Shown: positions 7,439 to 13,842 of the stretch, one piece after another
Numbering within the stretch: position 1 is the first letter of the stretch
Layout of the letters: every line of letters begins with the position of its first letter
From: an uncultured Prevotella sp.
Lineage (GTDB): Bacteria; Bacteroidota; Bacteroidia; Bacteroidales; Bacteroidaceae
Direction: 5' to 3'
DNA length: 14,321 nucleotides
Assembly (NCBI GenBank): GCA_900319895.1
Contig: ONQK01000204.1
Span: 1 to 14,321, forward strand
Notes under the pieces: model-generated
Databases searched by the model: none
Told to the model about the DNA's origin: nothing
The model's input: the letters and a program-made list of their open reading frames with translations, nothing else
Made by a program: the position numbers and the translations under genes

Positions 7439-8026
7439 TTATTGTCCGACCGCGACTTTTGCGTGGCGGATGACTTTATCGTTGAGTGTATACCCTGTTT
7501 GTACGCAGTCGATGACTTTCCCTTTTTTCTCATCTCCTATCCCGGGCACCATTGCTACTGCCTCGTGGTAGTCGACGTCGAAATCTTTATTCTCGGTTTC
7601 TATGGCTTTTACCCCAAGGCTTTCCAGTGTGGCAAGGAATTTTTTGAAGATGAGCTCCATGCCTGTTTTGATGGCTTGTACGTCATCCGATTTTTCTGCC
7701 GTTTTAATGGCCAATTCAAAGTCATCTAGGACAGGTAGGATGGCGGTGATGCTTTTTTCTCCGCCATTGAGGATGAGCTCGGCCTTTTCTTTGAGCGTTC
7801 TTTTTTTGTAGTTCTCAAATTCCGCAACGGTGTAGAGGTACTTGTCCTGCACTTCCTTCAACTGCCGGTTGAGGGCTTCGACCGGGTTGGTCTCATCCTC
7901 AACTGCCTCGGCGGCTGTCTCTTGCTCCTCTTGAACCTCTTCTTCCAGTGTGTTTTCTACCTCTTCTTCCAATTTTTCAGGTATGTCCGTTTCCGGTTTA
8001 TTGTTTTTTGCTTTTTTGTAGCTCAT
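7439..8026 (-). CDS. grpE: Nucleotide exchange factor GrpE
   Basis: GrpE releases ADP from DnaK as a homodimer. The 195-residue protein has a lysine-rich start, an acidic low-complexity segment (about residues 17-46), a long helical segment (about 47-90) that forms the dimer coiled coil, and the C-terminal beta domain. The latter ends in the family signature LNDKVIRHAKVAVG (181-194), with DYHEAVAMVPG at 152-162. It precedes dnaJ by 9 bases. The 63-base gap from the upstream ABC-F gene shows no TAnnTTTG box, no clear terminator and no CIRCE element (TTAGCACTC-type repeat). It may therefore be transcribed from the ABC-F promoter or from a stress promoter of unrecognised type. Confidence 0.96.
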   Translation of the reverse strand: MSYKKAKNNKPETDIPEKLEEEVENTLEEEVQEEQETAAEAVEDETNPVEALNRQLKEVQDKYLYTVAEFENYKKRTLKEKAELILNGGEKSITAILPVLDDFELAIKTAEKSDDVQAIKTGMELIFKKFLATLESLGVKAIETENKDFDVDYHEAVAMVPGIGDEKKGKVIDCVQTGYTLNDKVIRHAKVAVGQ

Positions 8027-8089
8027 AATTGTATTTCTTTTTTAGGATGTTACAGCAAAAATCTTGCCAATTGTTGTTGGAAAGCTCTT

Positions 8090-9712
8090 TTATGCATTTT
8101 TGTCATACATTTTTGCCTTTTGCGCTTTGATGTTCTCGTCATAGATGTATTCATCGTATTCCATGAGCTTGTCGATGGTGCCGCTGGGGGTCAGTTCTAT
8201 GATCCGGTTGGCAACGGTGTTGATGAATTCATGGTCGTGTGAGGCAAACAGGACGTTTCCTTTGAAGCCGATGAGGTTGTTGTTGAAAGCTTGGATGGAT
8301 TCGAGGTCGAGGTGGTTGGTGGGCGTGTCGAGGATGAGGCAGTTGGCGTTTTTGAGCTGCATGCGGGCAATCATGCAGCGCATTTTTTCGCCTCCGGAGA
8401 GTACGTTGACTTTTTTGAGCACTTCTTCGCCCGAGAATAACATCCTGCCCAGATAACTTTTCATGACGACCTCGTTGCCTGGACCGAACTGGCTGAGCCA
8501 GTCCACCAGGTTCATCTCGCTGTTGAAAAACTCGGTGTTGTCGAGCGGCAGGTATGCGGTAGTAATGGTGACACCCCATTTATAAGTGCCGGCGGCAGCC
8601 TCGCGGTTGCCGTTGATGATTTCAAATAGGGCTGTCATAGCTTTTGGGTTATGCGAGAGGAAGACAGTTTTCTGGCCTTTTTCAATGTTGAACGACACGT
8701 TGTCGAACAACACGGTTCCGTCGCTGTCAACTGCCTTGAGGCCTTCTACTTCGAGAATCTGGTTGCCTGGCTCGCGCTCCATCTGAAAGATGATGCCGGG
8801 GTATTTGCGGCTTGAGGGGCGGATTTCTTCGACGTTGAGTTTCTCCAACATCTTTTTGCGCGAGGTCGTCTGTTTCGACTTGGCCACGTTGGCTGAGAAG
8901 CGGCGGATGAATTCTTCCAGCTGTTTGCGTTTCTCTTCCGCCTTCATCCGCTGGTTTTGTGCCTGCCGAAGGGCCAATTGTGAACTTTCATACCAGAATG
9001 AGTAGTTGCCCGAGAATACGGTGACTTTGCCAAAGTCAATGTCCACGGTTTGGGTGCTGACGGCATCCAAGAAGTGACGGTCGTGAGATACCACCAATAC
9101 GCATTGCTCGACATTGCTGAGGTATTCTTCCAGCCATCTCACGGTGTCGAGGTCGAGGTCGTTGGTCGGCTCGTCCAGCAGCAAGTTGTCGGGATGCCCG
9201 AAGAGTGCCTTGGCCAGCATGACGCGCACTTTTTCGTTGTTCGACAGCTCTGACATCAGTTTAAAGTGCTCACTTGCTTTCACGCCAAGGTTTTGAAGTA
9301 ATTGCGCGGCCTCGCTCTCGGCTTCCCATCCGTTGAGCTCTGCAAATTTCAGCTCGAGGTCGGCGGCGCGCAGCCCGTCTTCGTCCGACATTTCTTCTTT
9401 GGCATAAAGCGCCTCACGCTCTTTCATGTTCTCCCAAAGTGGCTGATGTCCTTGCAAGACGGTGTCCATGACAGTAAACTCATCGTATTTGAAGTGGTCC
9501 TGGTCGAGTACGGACAATCGCTCGCCCGGCCCGAGCTCAATGGTTCCCTTGTTGGCCTCGAGTTCGCCACTGATGGCTTTCAGCAGGGTTGACTTTCCTG
9601 CGCCATTGGCACCAATGACACCGTAGATGTTTCCGGCGGTGAACTTGACGTTCACGTCTTTGTAAAGTACTCTTTTTCCAAATTGAATCGCGAGATTTGT
9701 AACTGTAATCAT
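8090..9712 (-). CDS. ABC-F family ATPase (YbiT-like) with one degenerate nucleotide site
   Basis: ABC-F proteins are soluble twin-ATPase proteins that act on the ribosome, usually at the E site. The 540-residue product has no membrane segments. NBD1 has Walker A GANGAGKST (34-42), a non-canonical signature LSNNEK (156-161), Walker B LLLDEPTND (177-185) and switch His210. The interdomain linker, about 235-310, is charged and helical and contains RFSANVAKSKQTTSR; this is the tRNA-contact region of the family. NBD2 has no P-loop: GQKTVFLSHNPKAMT (346-360) stands where GxxGxGKST should be. It has a normal LSGGEK (438-443), but Walker B reads LILDTPTNHLD, with Thr463 replacing the catalytic Glu, and His492 in the switch. 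The order of features best matches the YbiT subgroup. Housekeeping, stress-related or antibiotic-resistance roles cannot be told apart from sequence. It has its own promoter and diverges from tetR. Confidence 0.9.
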   Translation of the reverse strand: MITVTNLAIQFGKRVLYKDVNVKFTAGNIYGVIGANGAGKSTLLKAISGELEANKGTIELGPGERLSVLDQDHFKYDEFTVMDTVLQGHQPLWENMKEREALYAKEEMSDEDGLRAADLELKFAELNGWEAESEAAQLLQNLGVKASEHFKLMSELSNNEKVRVMLAKALFGHPDNLLLDEPTNDLDLDTVRWLEEYLSNVEQCVLVVSHDRHFLDAVSTQTVDIDFGKVTVFSGNYSFWYESSQLALRQAQNQRMKAEEKRKQLEEFIRRFSANVAKSKQTTSRKKMLEKLNVEEIRPSSRKYPGIIFQMEREPGNQILEVEGLKAVDSDGTVLFDNVSFNIEKGQKTVFLSHNPKAMTALFEIINGNREAAAGTYKWGVTITTAYLPLDNTEFFNSEMNLVDWLSQFGPGNEVVMKSYLGRMLFSGEEVLKKVNVLSGGEKMRCMIARMQLKNANCLILDTPTNHLDLESIQAFNNNLIGFKGNVLFASHDHEFINTVANRIIELTPSGTIDKLMEYDEYIYDENIKAQKAKMYDKNA

Positions 9713-9746
9713 AATTGCAATACCTTAATATTATATTTTTGGGGTG

Positions 9747-9776
9747 CAAAGGTACGAAAAAATACTGGAATAACAA
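9747..9776 (-). promoter_or_regulatory. Promoter of the ABC-F gene
   Basis: On the minus strand TTG (9776-9774), a 19-base spacer and TACCTTTG (9754-9747) give a full promoter match. Transcription would begin near 9740, with a leader of about 28 bases to the ATG at 9712. Confidence 0.78.
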
Positions 9777-9855
9777 TTTTTTTTCTTCATGTTTCATCTG
9801 CCATCCTGCAAAACAGGCAACTTGAGCGACTTTTGATGATTTTTTGGGGCTTTTA

Positions 9856-9887
9856 TTTGTCGAAATGGAATATAATTTTTAATTTTG
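9856..9887 (+). promoter_or_regulatory. Promoter of the TetR-fabG operon
   Basis: TTTG (9856-9859), a 20-base spacer and TAATTTTG (9880-9887) match the Bacteroidota pattern. Transcription would begin near 9894, with a leader of about 55 bases. The -7 box overlaps the left arm of an inverted repeat. Confidence 0.7.
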
Positions 9888-9911
9888 CACACAATATTTA
9901 GTTTGTGCAAA
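9884..9911. promoter_or_regulatory. Inverted repeat, candidate TetR operator
   Basis: The arms TTTGCACA (9884-9891) and TGTGCAAA (9904-9911) are perfect inverted 8-base repeats separated by 12 bases, a 28-base palindromic site. It covers the end of the -7 box and the predicted transcription start, where a bound repressor would block initiation. Its place directly in front of a TetR-family gene suggests autoregulation. Operator identity is inferred, not shown. Confidence 0.55.
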
Positions 9912-9948
9912 CAAAGTATTTAAATAAAATAAAAAGTACTTTTGGCTT

Positions 9949-10542
9949 ATGTCTATATCGAAAACCCGTCAGAAACTTGTTGATGTCGCTCGGCAGTTGT
10001 TTGCCAAGAACGGCATCGCCAACACGACAATGAATGATATAGCTGTTGCCTCGGGCAAGGGCAGGCGGACATTGTATACTTATTTCAAGAGTAAGGAAGA
10101 CGTGTATTATGCAGTCATTGAAGGCGAGCTGGAACGCTTGAGCGACAAGCTTGACGAAGTGGCGGCCAAGAAGATCCGTCCGCAGGACAAAATCATCGAG
10201 CTCATCTATACGCATTTGAACATGATTCGCGAGACGGTGGTCCGCAACGGGAATCTTCGCGCCGAATTTTTCAGGAACATCTGGATGGTGGAAAAGGCGA
10301 GGAAGCATTTTGATGAAGATGAGCTGGACTTGTTCAGAAAAGTCTATGCAGAGGGAAAATCCGAAGGTGAATTTGACATTGAAGACGTGAATCTTGTGGC
10401 AGACATCACCCATTATTGCATCAAAGGGCTCGAAGTTCCTTACATCTACGGCCGTCTTGGCAATGGGCTCACCGAAGAGGCGAGCCGCCCCCTGGTGGCA
10501 AAAGTGGTCTACGGAGCCTTGGGAAAACTGTCTGTCAAATAG
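9949..10542 (+). CDS. TetR/AcrR-family transcriptional regulator
   Basis: The 197-residue product has a TetR-type DNA-binding domain at about residues 5-55. Its helix-turn-helix runs from TTMNDIAVASGKGRRTLY into YFKSKEDVY, with the conserved Phe/Lys (YFKSKE) that ends the domain. The rest is helical and lacks any motif that reveals the ligand. It is followed 62 bases later by fabG with no intervening promoter or terminator, so the pair is likely one operon. By analogy with TetR-type regulators of lipid genes it may sense an acyl compound, but this is only context. An inverted repeat over its promoter suggests that it represses itself and fabG. Confidence 0.9.
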   Translation: MSISKTRQKLVDVARQLFAKNGIANTTMNDIAVASGKGRRTLYTYFKSKEDVYYAVIEGELERLSDKLDEVAAKKIRPQDKIIELIYTHLNMIRETVVRNGNLRAEFFRNIWMVEKARKHFDEDELDLFRKVYAEGKSEGEFDIEDVNLVADITHYCIKGLEVPYIYGRLGNGLTEEASRPLVAKVVYGALGKLSVK

Positions 10543-10604
10543 GCATTTCAGCCAAGAATGAATGAGAAAATGAAATTTTAACCATTTAAAAGACATAGAG
10601 AAAC

Positions 10605-11351
10605 ATGGGATTATTAACTGGTAAGACCGCCATCGTAACAGGGGCGGCGCGCGGTATCGGAAAGGCTATCGCACTTAAATTTGCAGCAGAAGGGGCAAAT
10701 GTTGCCTTTACAGACCTTGTCATCGACGAAAACGGGCAGCAAACCGAGAAAGAGATTGCAGCCCTGGGCGTTAAAGTGAGAGGATACGCCAGCAATGCAG
10801 CGGATTTTCAAGAGACGGCCAATATCGTTACTCAAATACAGCAGGAATTTGGAAGCATAGACATCCTCGTAAACAATGCCGGCATCACAAGGGACGGACT
10901 GATGATGCGCATGACGGAGCAGCAATGGGACGCCGTCATCTCGGTGAACCTCAAGTCGGCTTTTAATTTCATCCATGCCTGCACGCCCATCATGATGCGG
11001 CAAAAAAGCGGCTCGATCATTAACATGGCATCGGTTGTCGGCGTCCATGGCAATGCAGGGCAGGCCAATTACGCCGCCTCGAAGGCCGGGCTTATCGCGC
11101 TTGCCAAAAGCATCGCTCAAGAGGTGGGCAGCCGCGGCATCCGCGCCAATGCCATCGCGCCAGGGTTCATTGATACTGCCATGACGCAGGCGCTTACCGA
11201 TGATGTGCGCAAAGACTGGATCCAAAAAATCCCGCTGCGCCGCGGCGGAACCGTCGAGGATATTGCCAACGTGGCAACATTCCTTGCTTGCGACCTTTCT
11301 TCTTATGTGACAGGCCAGGTGATCCAGGTTGACGGCGGCATGAATACCTAG
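10605..11351 (+). CDS. fabG: 3-oxoacyl-[acyl-carrier-protein] reductase
   Basis: FabG reduces 3-oxoacyl-ACP to 3-hydroxyacyl-ACP with NADPH in type II fatty-acid synthesis. The 248-residue product is a full-length classical short-chain dehydrogenase. It has cofactor motif TGAARGIGKA (12-21), NNAG (90-93), structural Asn115, and the catalytic residues Ser143, Tyr156 and Lys160 in NYAASK. The ending VTGQVIQVDGGMNT is typical of FabG. The motif set fits FabG better than other dehydrogenases, but substrate cannot be proved from sequence, because no acyl-carrier or other fab genes are adjacent. It is downstream of the TetR gene and probably under its control. No Shine-Dalgarno sequence precedes the ATG. 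Confidence 0.92.
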   Translation: MGLLTGKTAIVTGAARGIGKAIALKFAAEGANVAFTDLVIDENGQQTEKEIAALGVKVRGYASNAADFQETANIVTQIQQEFGSIDILVNNAGITRDGLMMRMTEQQWDAVISVNLKSAFNFIHACTPIMMRQKSGSIINMASVVGVHGNAGQANYAASKAGLIALAKSIAQEVGSRGIRANAIAPGFIDTAMTQALTDDVRKDWIQKIPLRRGGTVEDIANVATFLACDLSSYVTGQVIQVDGGMNT

Positions 11352-11390
11352 GAAAGTGTTTTTGAAGATGTAAAGACGCAGGAATGCAGT

Positions 11391-11455
11391 CAAAGACGGA
11401 GCATTCTTATTGCCAAGACAAAATAATATGGTGGAAATGCGGGTCGTCTGTTTTT
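11391..11455 (+). terminator. Possible imperfect terminator after fabG
   Basis: AGACG (11394-11398) pairs with CGTCT (11445-11449), and inside it GCATT (11401-11405) pairs with AATGC (11436-11440). A third short GCCA/TGGT helix could close the loop. Five T residues follow at 11451-11455. Internal loops make it weak, and alternative pairings exist. Confidence 0.35.
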
Positions 11456-11492
11456 CTACCATGTTATTTTTGGAGCAAGTGCTGGTCTCAGG

Positions 11493-11514
11493 CAGACAAA
11501 AGCCTCTTTGTCTG
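11493..11514. other. Small perfect hairpin upstream of the pseudouridine synthase promoter
   Basis: CAGACAAA (11493-11500) pairs with TTTGTCTG (11507-11514) around a 6-base loop. No T run follows on the plus strand, so it is not a standard terminator. It lies 22 bases before the -7 box and covers the region where a -33 element would be expected, so it could be an operator or a second stem of the fabG terminator. Confidence 0.4.
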
Positions 11515-11536
11515 AGCCATTTCATGAAAAAATGCG

Positions 11537-11544
11537 TACCTTTG
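11537..11544 (+). promoter_or_regulatory. -7 box of the pseudouridine synthase promoter
   Basis: TACCTTTG is an exact TAnnTTTG match and lies 30 bases before the ATG at 11575. No well-spaced TTTG was found at -33; the nearest is at 11507-11510, 26 bases away. Confidence 0.6.
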
Positions 11545-11574
11545 CCAAAATTCCATCAAAAAATGTAGAATAAT

Positions 11575-12246
11575 ATGCAAGTCGTTTACGAGGATAATCA
11601 TTTGATAATAGTGTACAAAGAGAGCGGCGAAATCGTGCAAGGCGACAAAACCGGCGATGTGCCGCTGTCGGAAGTCGTTAAGGCATACATTAAGACAAAA
11701 TACCAGAAGCCTGGCAATGTTTTCTTGGGAGTAGTACATCGCTTGGACCGTCCGGTAGCGGGACTGGTCGTTTTTGCACGTACCTCAAAAGCTTTGTCAC
11801 GGCTGAATGAGATGTTCCGGAAGGGTGAGGTGAAGAAAACGTATTGGGCTATTGTGCAGCAACGGCCCAGAGAAGAAACGGGCGAGTTGGAGCATTGGCT
11901 GATGCGCAACGAGCAGCAAAACAAGAGCTATGCCTATGCCAAAGAGCGTCCAGATGCCAAAAAAGCAGTGTTGAAATACCAGGTAATCGGCACGTCTGAG
12001 CGTTACACACTGTTGCAAGTGGGGTTGTTGACAGGCCGTCATCATCAAATTCGCTGTCAGCTCGCGGCCATCGGCTGTCCCATCAAAGGCGACTTGAAGT
12101 ATGGGGCAAAACGTTCCAATGCGGATGGGAGCATCTCGCTGCTAGCCAGAGAGATAGCATTCGTGCATCCCGTGTCGAAAGCAACGGTAAAGGTTACTGC
12201 TCCGCTTCCGAAAGACAATCTTTGGCAAGCCATCAGCCCTCAATAG
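11575..12246 (+). CDS. RluA-family RNA pseudouridine synthase
   Basis: Enzymes of this family convert uridine to pseudouridine in rRNA or tRNA. The 223-residue product starts directly with the catalytic domain (VVYEDNHLIIVYKESGEIVQ) and has no S4 RNA-binding domain. The family motif HRLDRPVAGL is at 55-64, with catalytic Asp58. The second conserved block LLTGRHHQIR lies at 151-160, and a GDLKYG motif at 172-177. Length and lack of an S4 domain resemble RluA, RluE or TruC-type short members. The exact target uridine cannot be read from sequence, so no gene symbol is given. It appears to be a single-gene unit with its own promoter. Confidence 0.92.
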   Translation: MQVVYEDNHLIIVYKESGEIVQGDKTGDVPLSEVVKAYIKTKYQKPGNVFLGVVHRLDRPVAGLVVFARTSKALSRLNEMFRKGEVKKTYWAIVQQRPREETGELEHWLMRNEQQNKSYAYAKERPDAKKAVLKYQVIGTSERYTLLQVGLLTGRHHQIRCQLAAIGCPIKGDLKYGAKRSNADGSISLLAREIAFVHPVSKATVKVTAPLPKDNLWQAISPQ

Positions 12247-12278
12247 GTGAAAGTTTGCTGAAAATAAATACTAAAATA

Positions 12279-12310
12279 TTTGGTGTATTCAAAATAAAAA
12301 CTTACCTTTG
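12279..12310 (+). promoter_or_regulatory. Promoter of the tRNA pair
   Basis: TTTG (12279-12282), a 20-base spacer and TACCTTTG (12303-12310) form a full match to the Bacteroidota promoter. It ends 39 bases before the first tRNA. Confidence 0.78.
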
Positions 12311-12349
12311 CAACGCATTTTGGCGAAGATGCTGGTAATTTATTTTTAA

Positions 12350-12436
12350 GGAAGGATGGGTGAGTGGCTGAAACCAACAGTTTGCTAAACTGTCGTACGG
12401 GTTACCGTACCGGGGGTTCGAATCCCCCTCCTTCCG
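12350..12436 (+). tRNA. tRNA-Ser (anticodon GCT)
   Basis: The 7-pair acceptor stem is GGAAGGA with TCCTTCC (12350-12356, 12429-12435), with discriminator G12436. The anticodon stem ACAGT/ACTGT carries loop TTGCTAA, giving anticodon GCT for AGC and AGU codons. A long variable arm (GTACGGGTTACCGTAC) shows it is a class II tRNA, as serine tRNAs are. The T arm GGGGGTTCGAATCCCCC is perfect. The 3' CCA is not encoded. Confidence 0.95.
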
Positions 12437-12462
12437 CCCGCCTCCGCAATGGACGGCCTTAT

Positions 12463-12534
12463 GGTGGATTCATCTAACGGTTAGGATACAAGATTCTCAA
12501 TCTTGGCATAGGGGTTCGATTCCCCTATCCACTA
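12463..12534 (+). tRNA. tRNA-Glu (anticodon CTC)
   Basis: The acceptor stem GGTGGAT pairs with ATCCACT (first pair G-U), with discriminator A12534. The anticodon stem CAAGA/TCTTG holds loop TTCTCAA, anticodon CTC, reading GAG. The T arm AGGGGTTCGATTCCCCT is intact, and the D arm contains CTAACGGTTAGG as in glutamate tRNAs. CCA is not encoded. It lies 26 bases after tRNA-Ser and shares its promoter and terminator. Confidence 0.92.
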
Positions 12535-12536
12535 CG

Positions 12537-12575
12537 AAAATTTCCTGGAGACCAATGGTTTTCAGGGAATTTTTT
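12537..12575 (+). terminator. Terminator of the tRNA unit
   Basis: A stem of 9-11 pairs (12537-12547 with 12563-12573, one G-U pair) has a loop that can itself form ACC/GGT. It ends in a run of T residues to 12575. It begins 3 bases after tRNA-Glu. Confidence 0.8.
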
Positions 12576-12651
12576 GTAATAGGGCAGATGCCTGCCTGTG
12601 GTTTACACTTGTTAACACCCTATATAAAAAATTCCAATTAAATTGAATTTT

Positions 12652-12683
12652 TTTGGTAAAGTTGCCTTTTTTTCGTATTTTTG
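12652..12683 (+). promoter_or_regulatory. Promoter of the MORN-repeat gene
   Basis: TTTG (12652-12655), a 20-base spacer and TATTTTTG (12676-12683) match the consensus. They lie 22 bases before the ATG at 12706. The sequence AAAAGG before the ATG may act as a weak ribosome binding site. Confidence 0.72.
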
Positions 12684-12705
12684 ACAACTCAAAAAACAGA
12701 AAAGG

Positions 12706-13815
12706 ATGCGAAAATTATTTTTTTATATACTTTTGGGCATGGCTTCCAGCCTGCAAGCACAGAAAATTACGATGGGCTCGTACATGATGAAAGATGGAGC
12801 CCAATACATGGGTGAGATGGTGGGCGGAAGGGCGCACGGCAAGGGCCACACTACATTCAAGACAGGCGACACCTACGAGGGTGAGTACAATAAAGGCAAG
12901 CGCCATGGCTATGGCATTTACTCGTTTACCGACGGCGAGCGTTATGAGGGCGAGTGGTTTCAGGACCATCAACATGGCAATGGCACTTACTATTTTGCCA
13001 ACAACAACAAATATACTGGTTTGTGGTACAAGGATTACCAACAGGGCTATGGCAAGATGCACTATTATAACGGCGATGTCTACGAGGGTGAATGGGACCA
13101 GGACAAGCGTACCGGCAAGGGAAAATACACTTTCAAGAACGGTGCGAGCTATGATGGCTATTGGAAGGACGACCAAAAAAATGGCAAGGGGACGTTTGTC
13201 TGGGACGACGGAAGTTCGTATACGGGCATGTGGAAGAACAATCAGCGCTCCGGCAAGGGCGTCAACAGATATTCGACAGGCGATGTCTATGAGGGAGAGT
13301 GGTCGAAAGACCTGCAAGAGGGAAAAGGTGTTTACCGTTTTAAGAACGGCGATGTCTATGAGGGCGAATACAAAGAAGGTGTTCGTTTTGGGCAAGGCAC
13401 GTTCAAGTATGCCAACGGTGATTCTTATTCCGGTCATTTCAAGGACGGCGACAAAGACGGCTTCGGGACGTTTGTCTGGAAAAACGGCGACACTTACACG
13501 GGGACTTGGAAGGAAGACCGGCAAGACGGCCAGGGCGAATATGTCAAGAAGAACGGCGAGCGCGTGAAAGGCGGATTCAAGAATGGCAAGATCGACGGCG
13601 AGGTGATTATCCAATATGCCGATGGCAGCAAGTTCAAGGGAACTTATCGCAACGGCAAGAAAAATGGGAAAGCCATAGAGGAGAATTGCGACGGCATCAG
13701 ATTTGAGGGCAGCTACAAGGACAATCAGCGCGAGGGCGATTTCATTGAACGTGACAAAAATGGTAAAATCACTGCACAAGGCTATTATGAACGTGGTAGA
13801 CGCTATACCAAATAA
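12706..13815 (+). CDS. Exported MORN-repeat protein (14 repeats)
   Basis: The 369-residue product begins with a signal peptide (MRKLFFYILLGMASSLQAQ, cut probably near Ala18 or Gln19). From residue 31 to 352 it is 14 successive 23-residue MORN units with no insertions or deletions. The pattern is GDxYEGExxxGxxxGxGxYxFxN. A half unit and basic end RGRRYTK follow. The first nine to eleven units are close to consensus; units 12-14 are degenerate and lack the second aromatic and Gly positions. MORN arrays form an elongated beta meander and in other systems bind lipids or proteins; the partner here is unknown. No enzymatic domain is present. It is 27 bases from the branching-enzyme gene, with which it is likely co-transcribed. 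The codon-register antisense frame is also long but is an effect of composition. Confidence 0.9.
   Translation: MRKLFFYILLGMASSLQAQKITMGSYMMKDGAQYMGEMVGGRAHGKGHTTFKTGDTYEGEYNKGKRHGYGIYSFTDGERYEGEWFQDHQHGNGTYYFANNNKYTGLWYKDYQQGYGKMHYYNGDVYEGEWDQDKRTGKGKYTFKNGASYDGYWKDDQKNGKGTFVWDDGSSYTGMWKNNQRSGKGVNRYSTGDVYEGEWSKDLQEGKGVYRFKNGDVYEGEYKEGVRFGQGTFKYANGDSYSGHFKDGDKDGFGTFVWKNGDTYTGTWKEDRQDGQGEYVKKNGERVKGGFKNGKIDGEVIIQYADGSKFKGTYRNGKKNGKAIEENCDGIRFEGSYKDNQREGDFIERDKNGKITAQGYYERGRRYTK
12796..13761 (+). repeat. 14 tandem 69-base MORN-coding units
   Basis: The array is 966 bases, exactly 14 x 69. Phrases such as ggcgatgtctatgaggg recur nearly unchanged in units 5, 8 and 9 (starting 13072, 13279 and 13348), so some units are close duplicates at DNA level and could recombine. 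Confidence 0.85.
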
Positions 13816-13842
13816 CGGTTAAATTGTATAAAACGCGAACTC

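Noticed and set aside
9898..10596. A 232-codon minus-strand frame over the TetR gene
   Set aside because: It is antisense to a clear TetR-family gene and would run across its promoter.
10614..11525. A 303-codon minus-strand frame over fabG
   Set aside because: It is antisense to a full-length, motif-complete FabG and shows no recognisable domain.
12794..13567. A 257-codon open frame in another plus frame of the MORN array
   Set aside because: The 69-base period keeps any frame without a stop in one unit open through many units. The predicted product is low-complexity Thr/Arg/Met-rich with no recognisable domain.
12796..13761. Regular repeats that might suggest a CRISPR-like array
   Set aside because: The period is 69 bases, the whole array is one coding frame, and units are diverged MORN motifs without spacers.
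12715..13779. A 354-codon open frame antisense to the MORN gene, rich in Leu, Ala, Val and Ile
   Set aside because: It is in exact codon register with the sense gene. Antisense stops arise only opposite sense TTA, CTA and TCA codons, and the MORN repeats use almost none, so the frame stays open as a by-product of composition. The product is a repetitive hydrophobic string with no domain or start signal.
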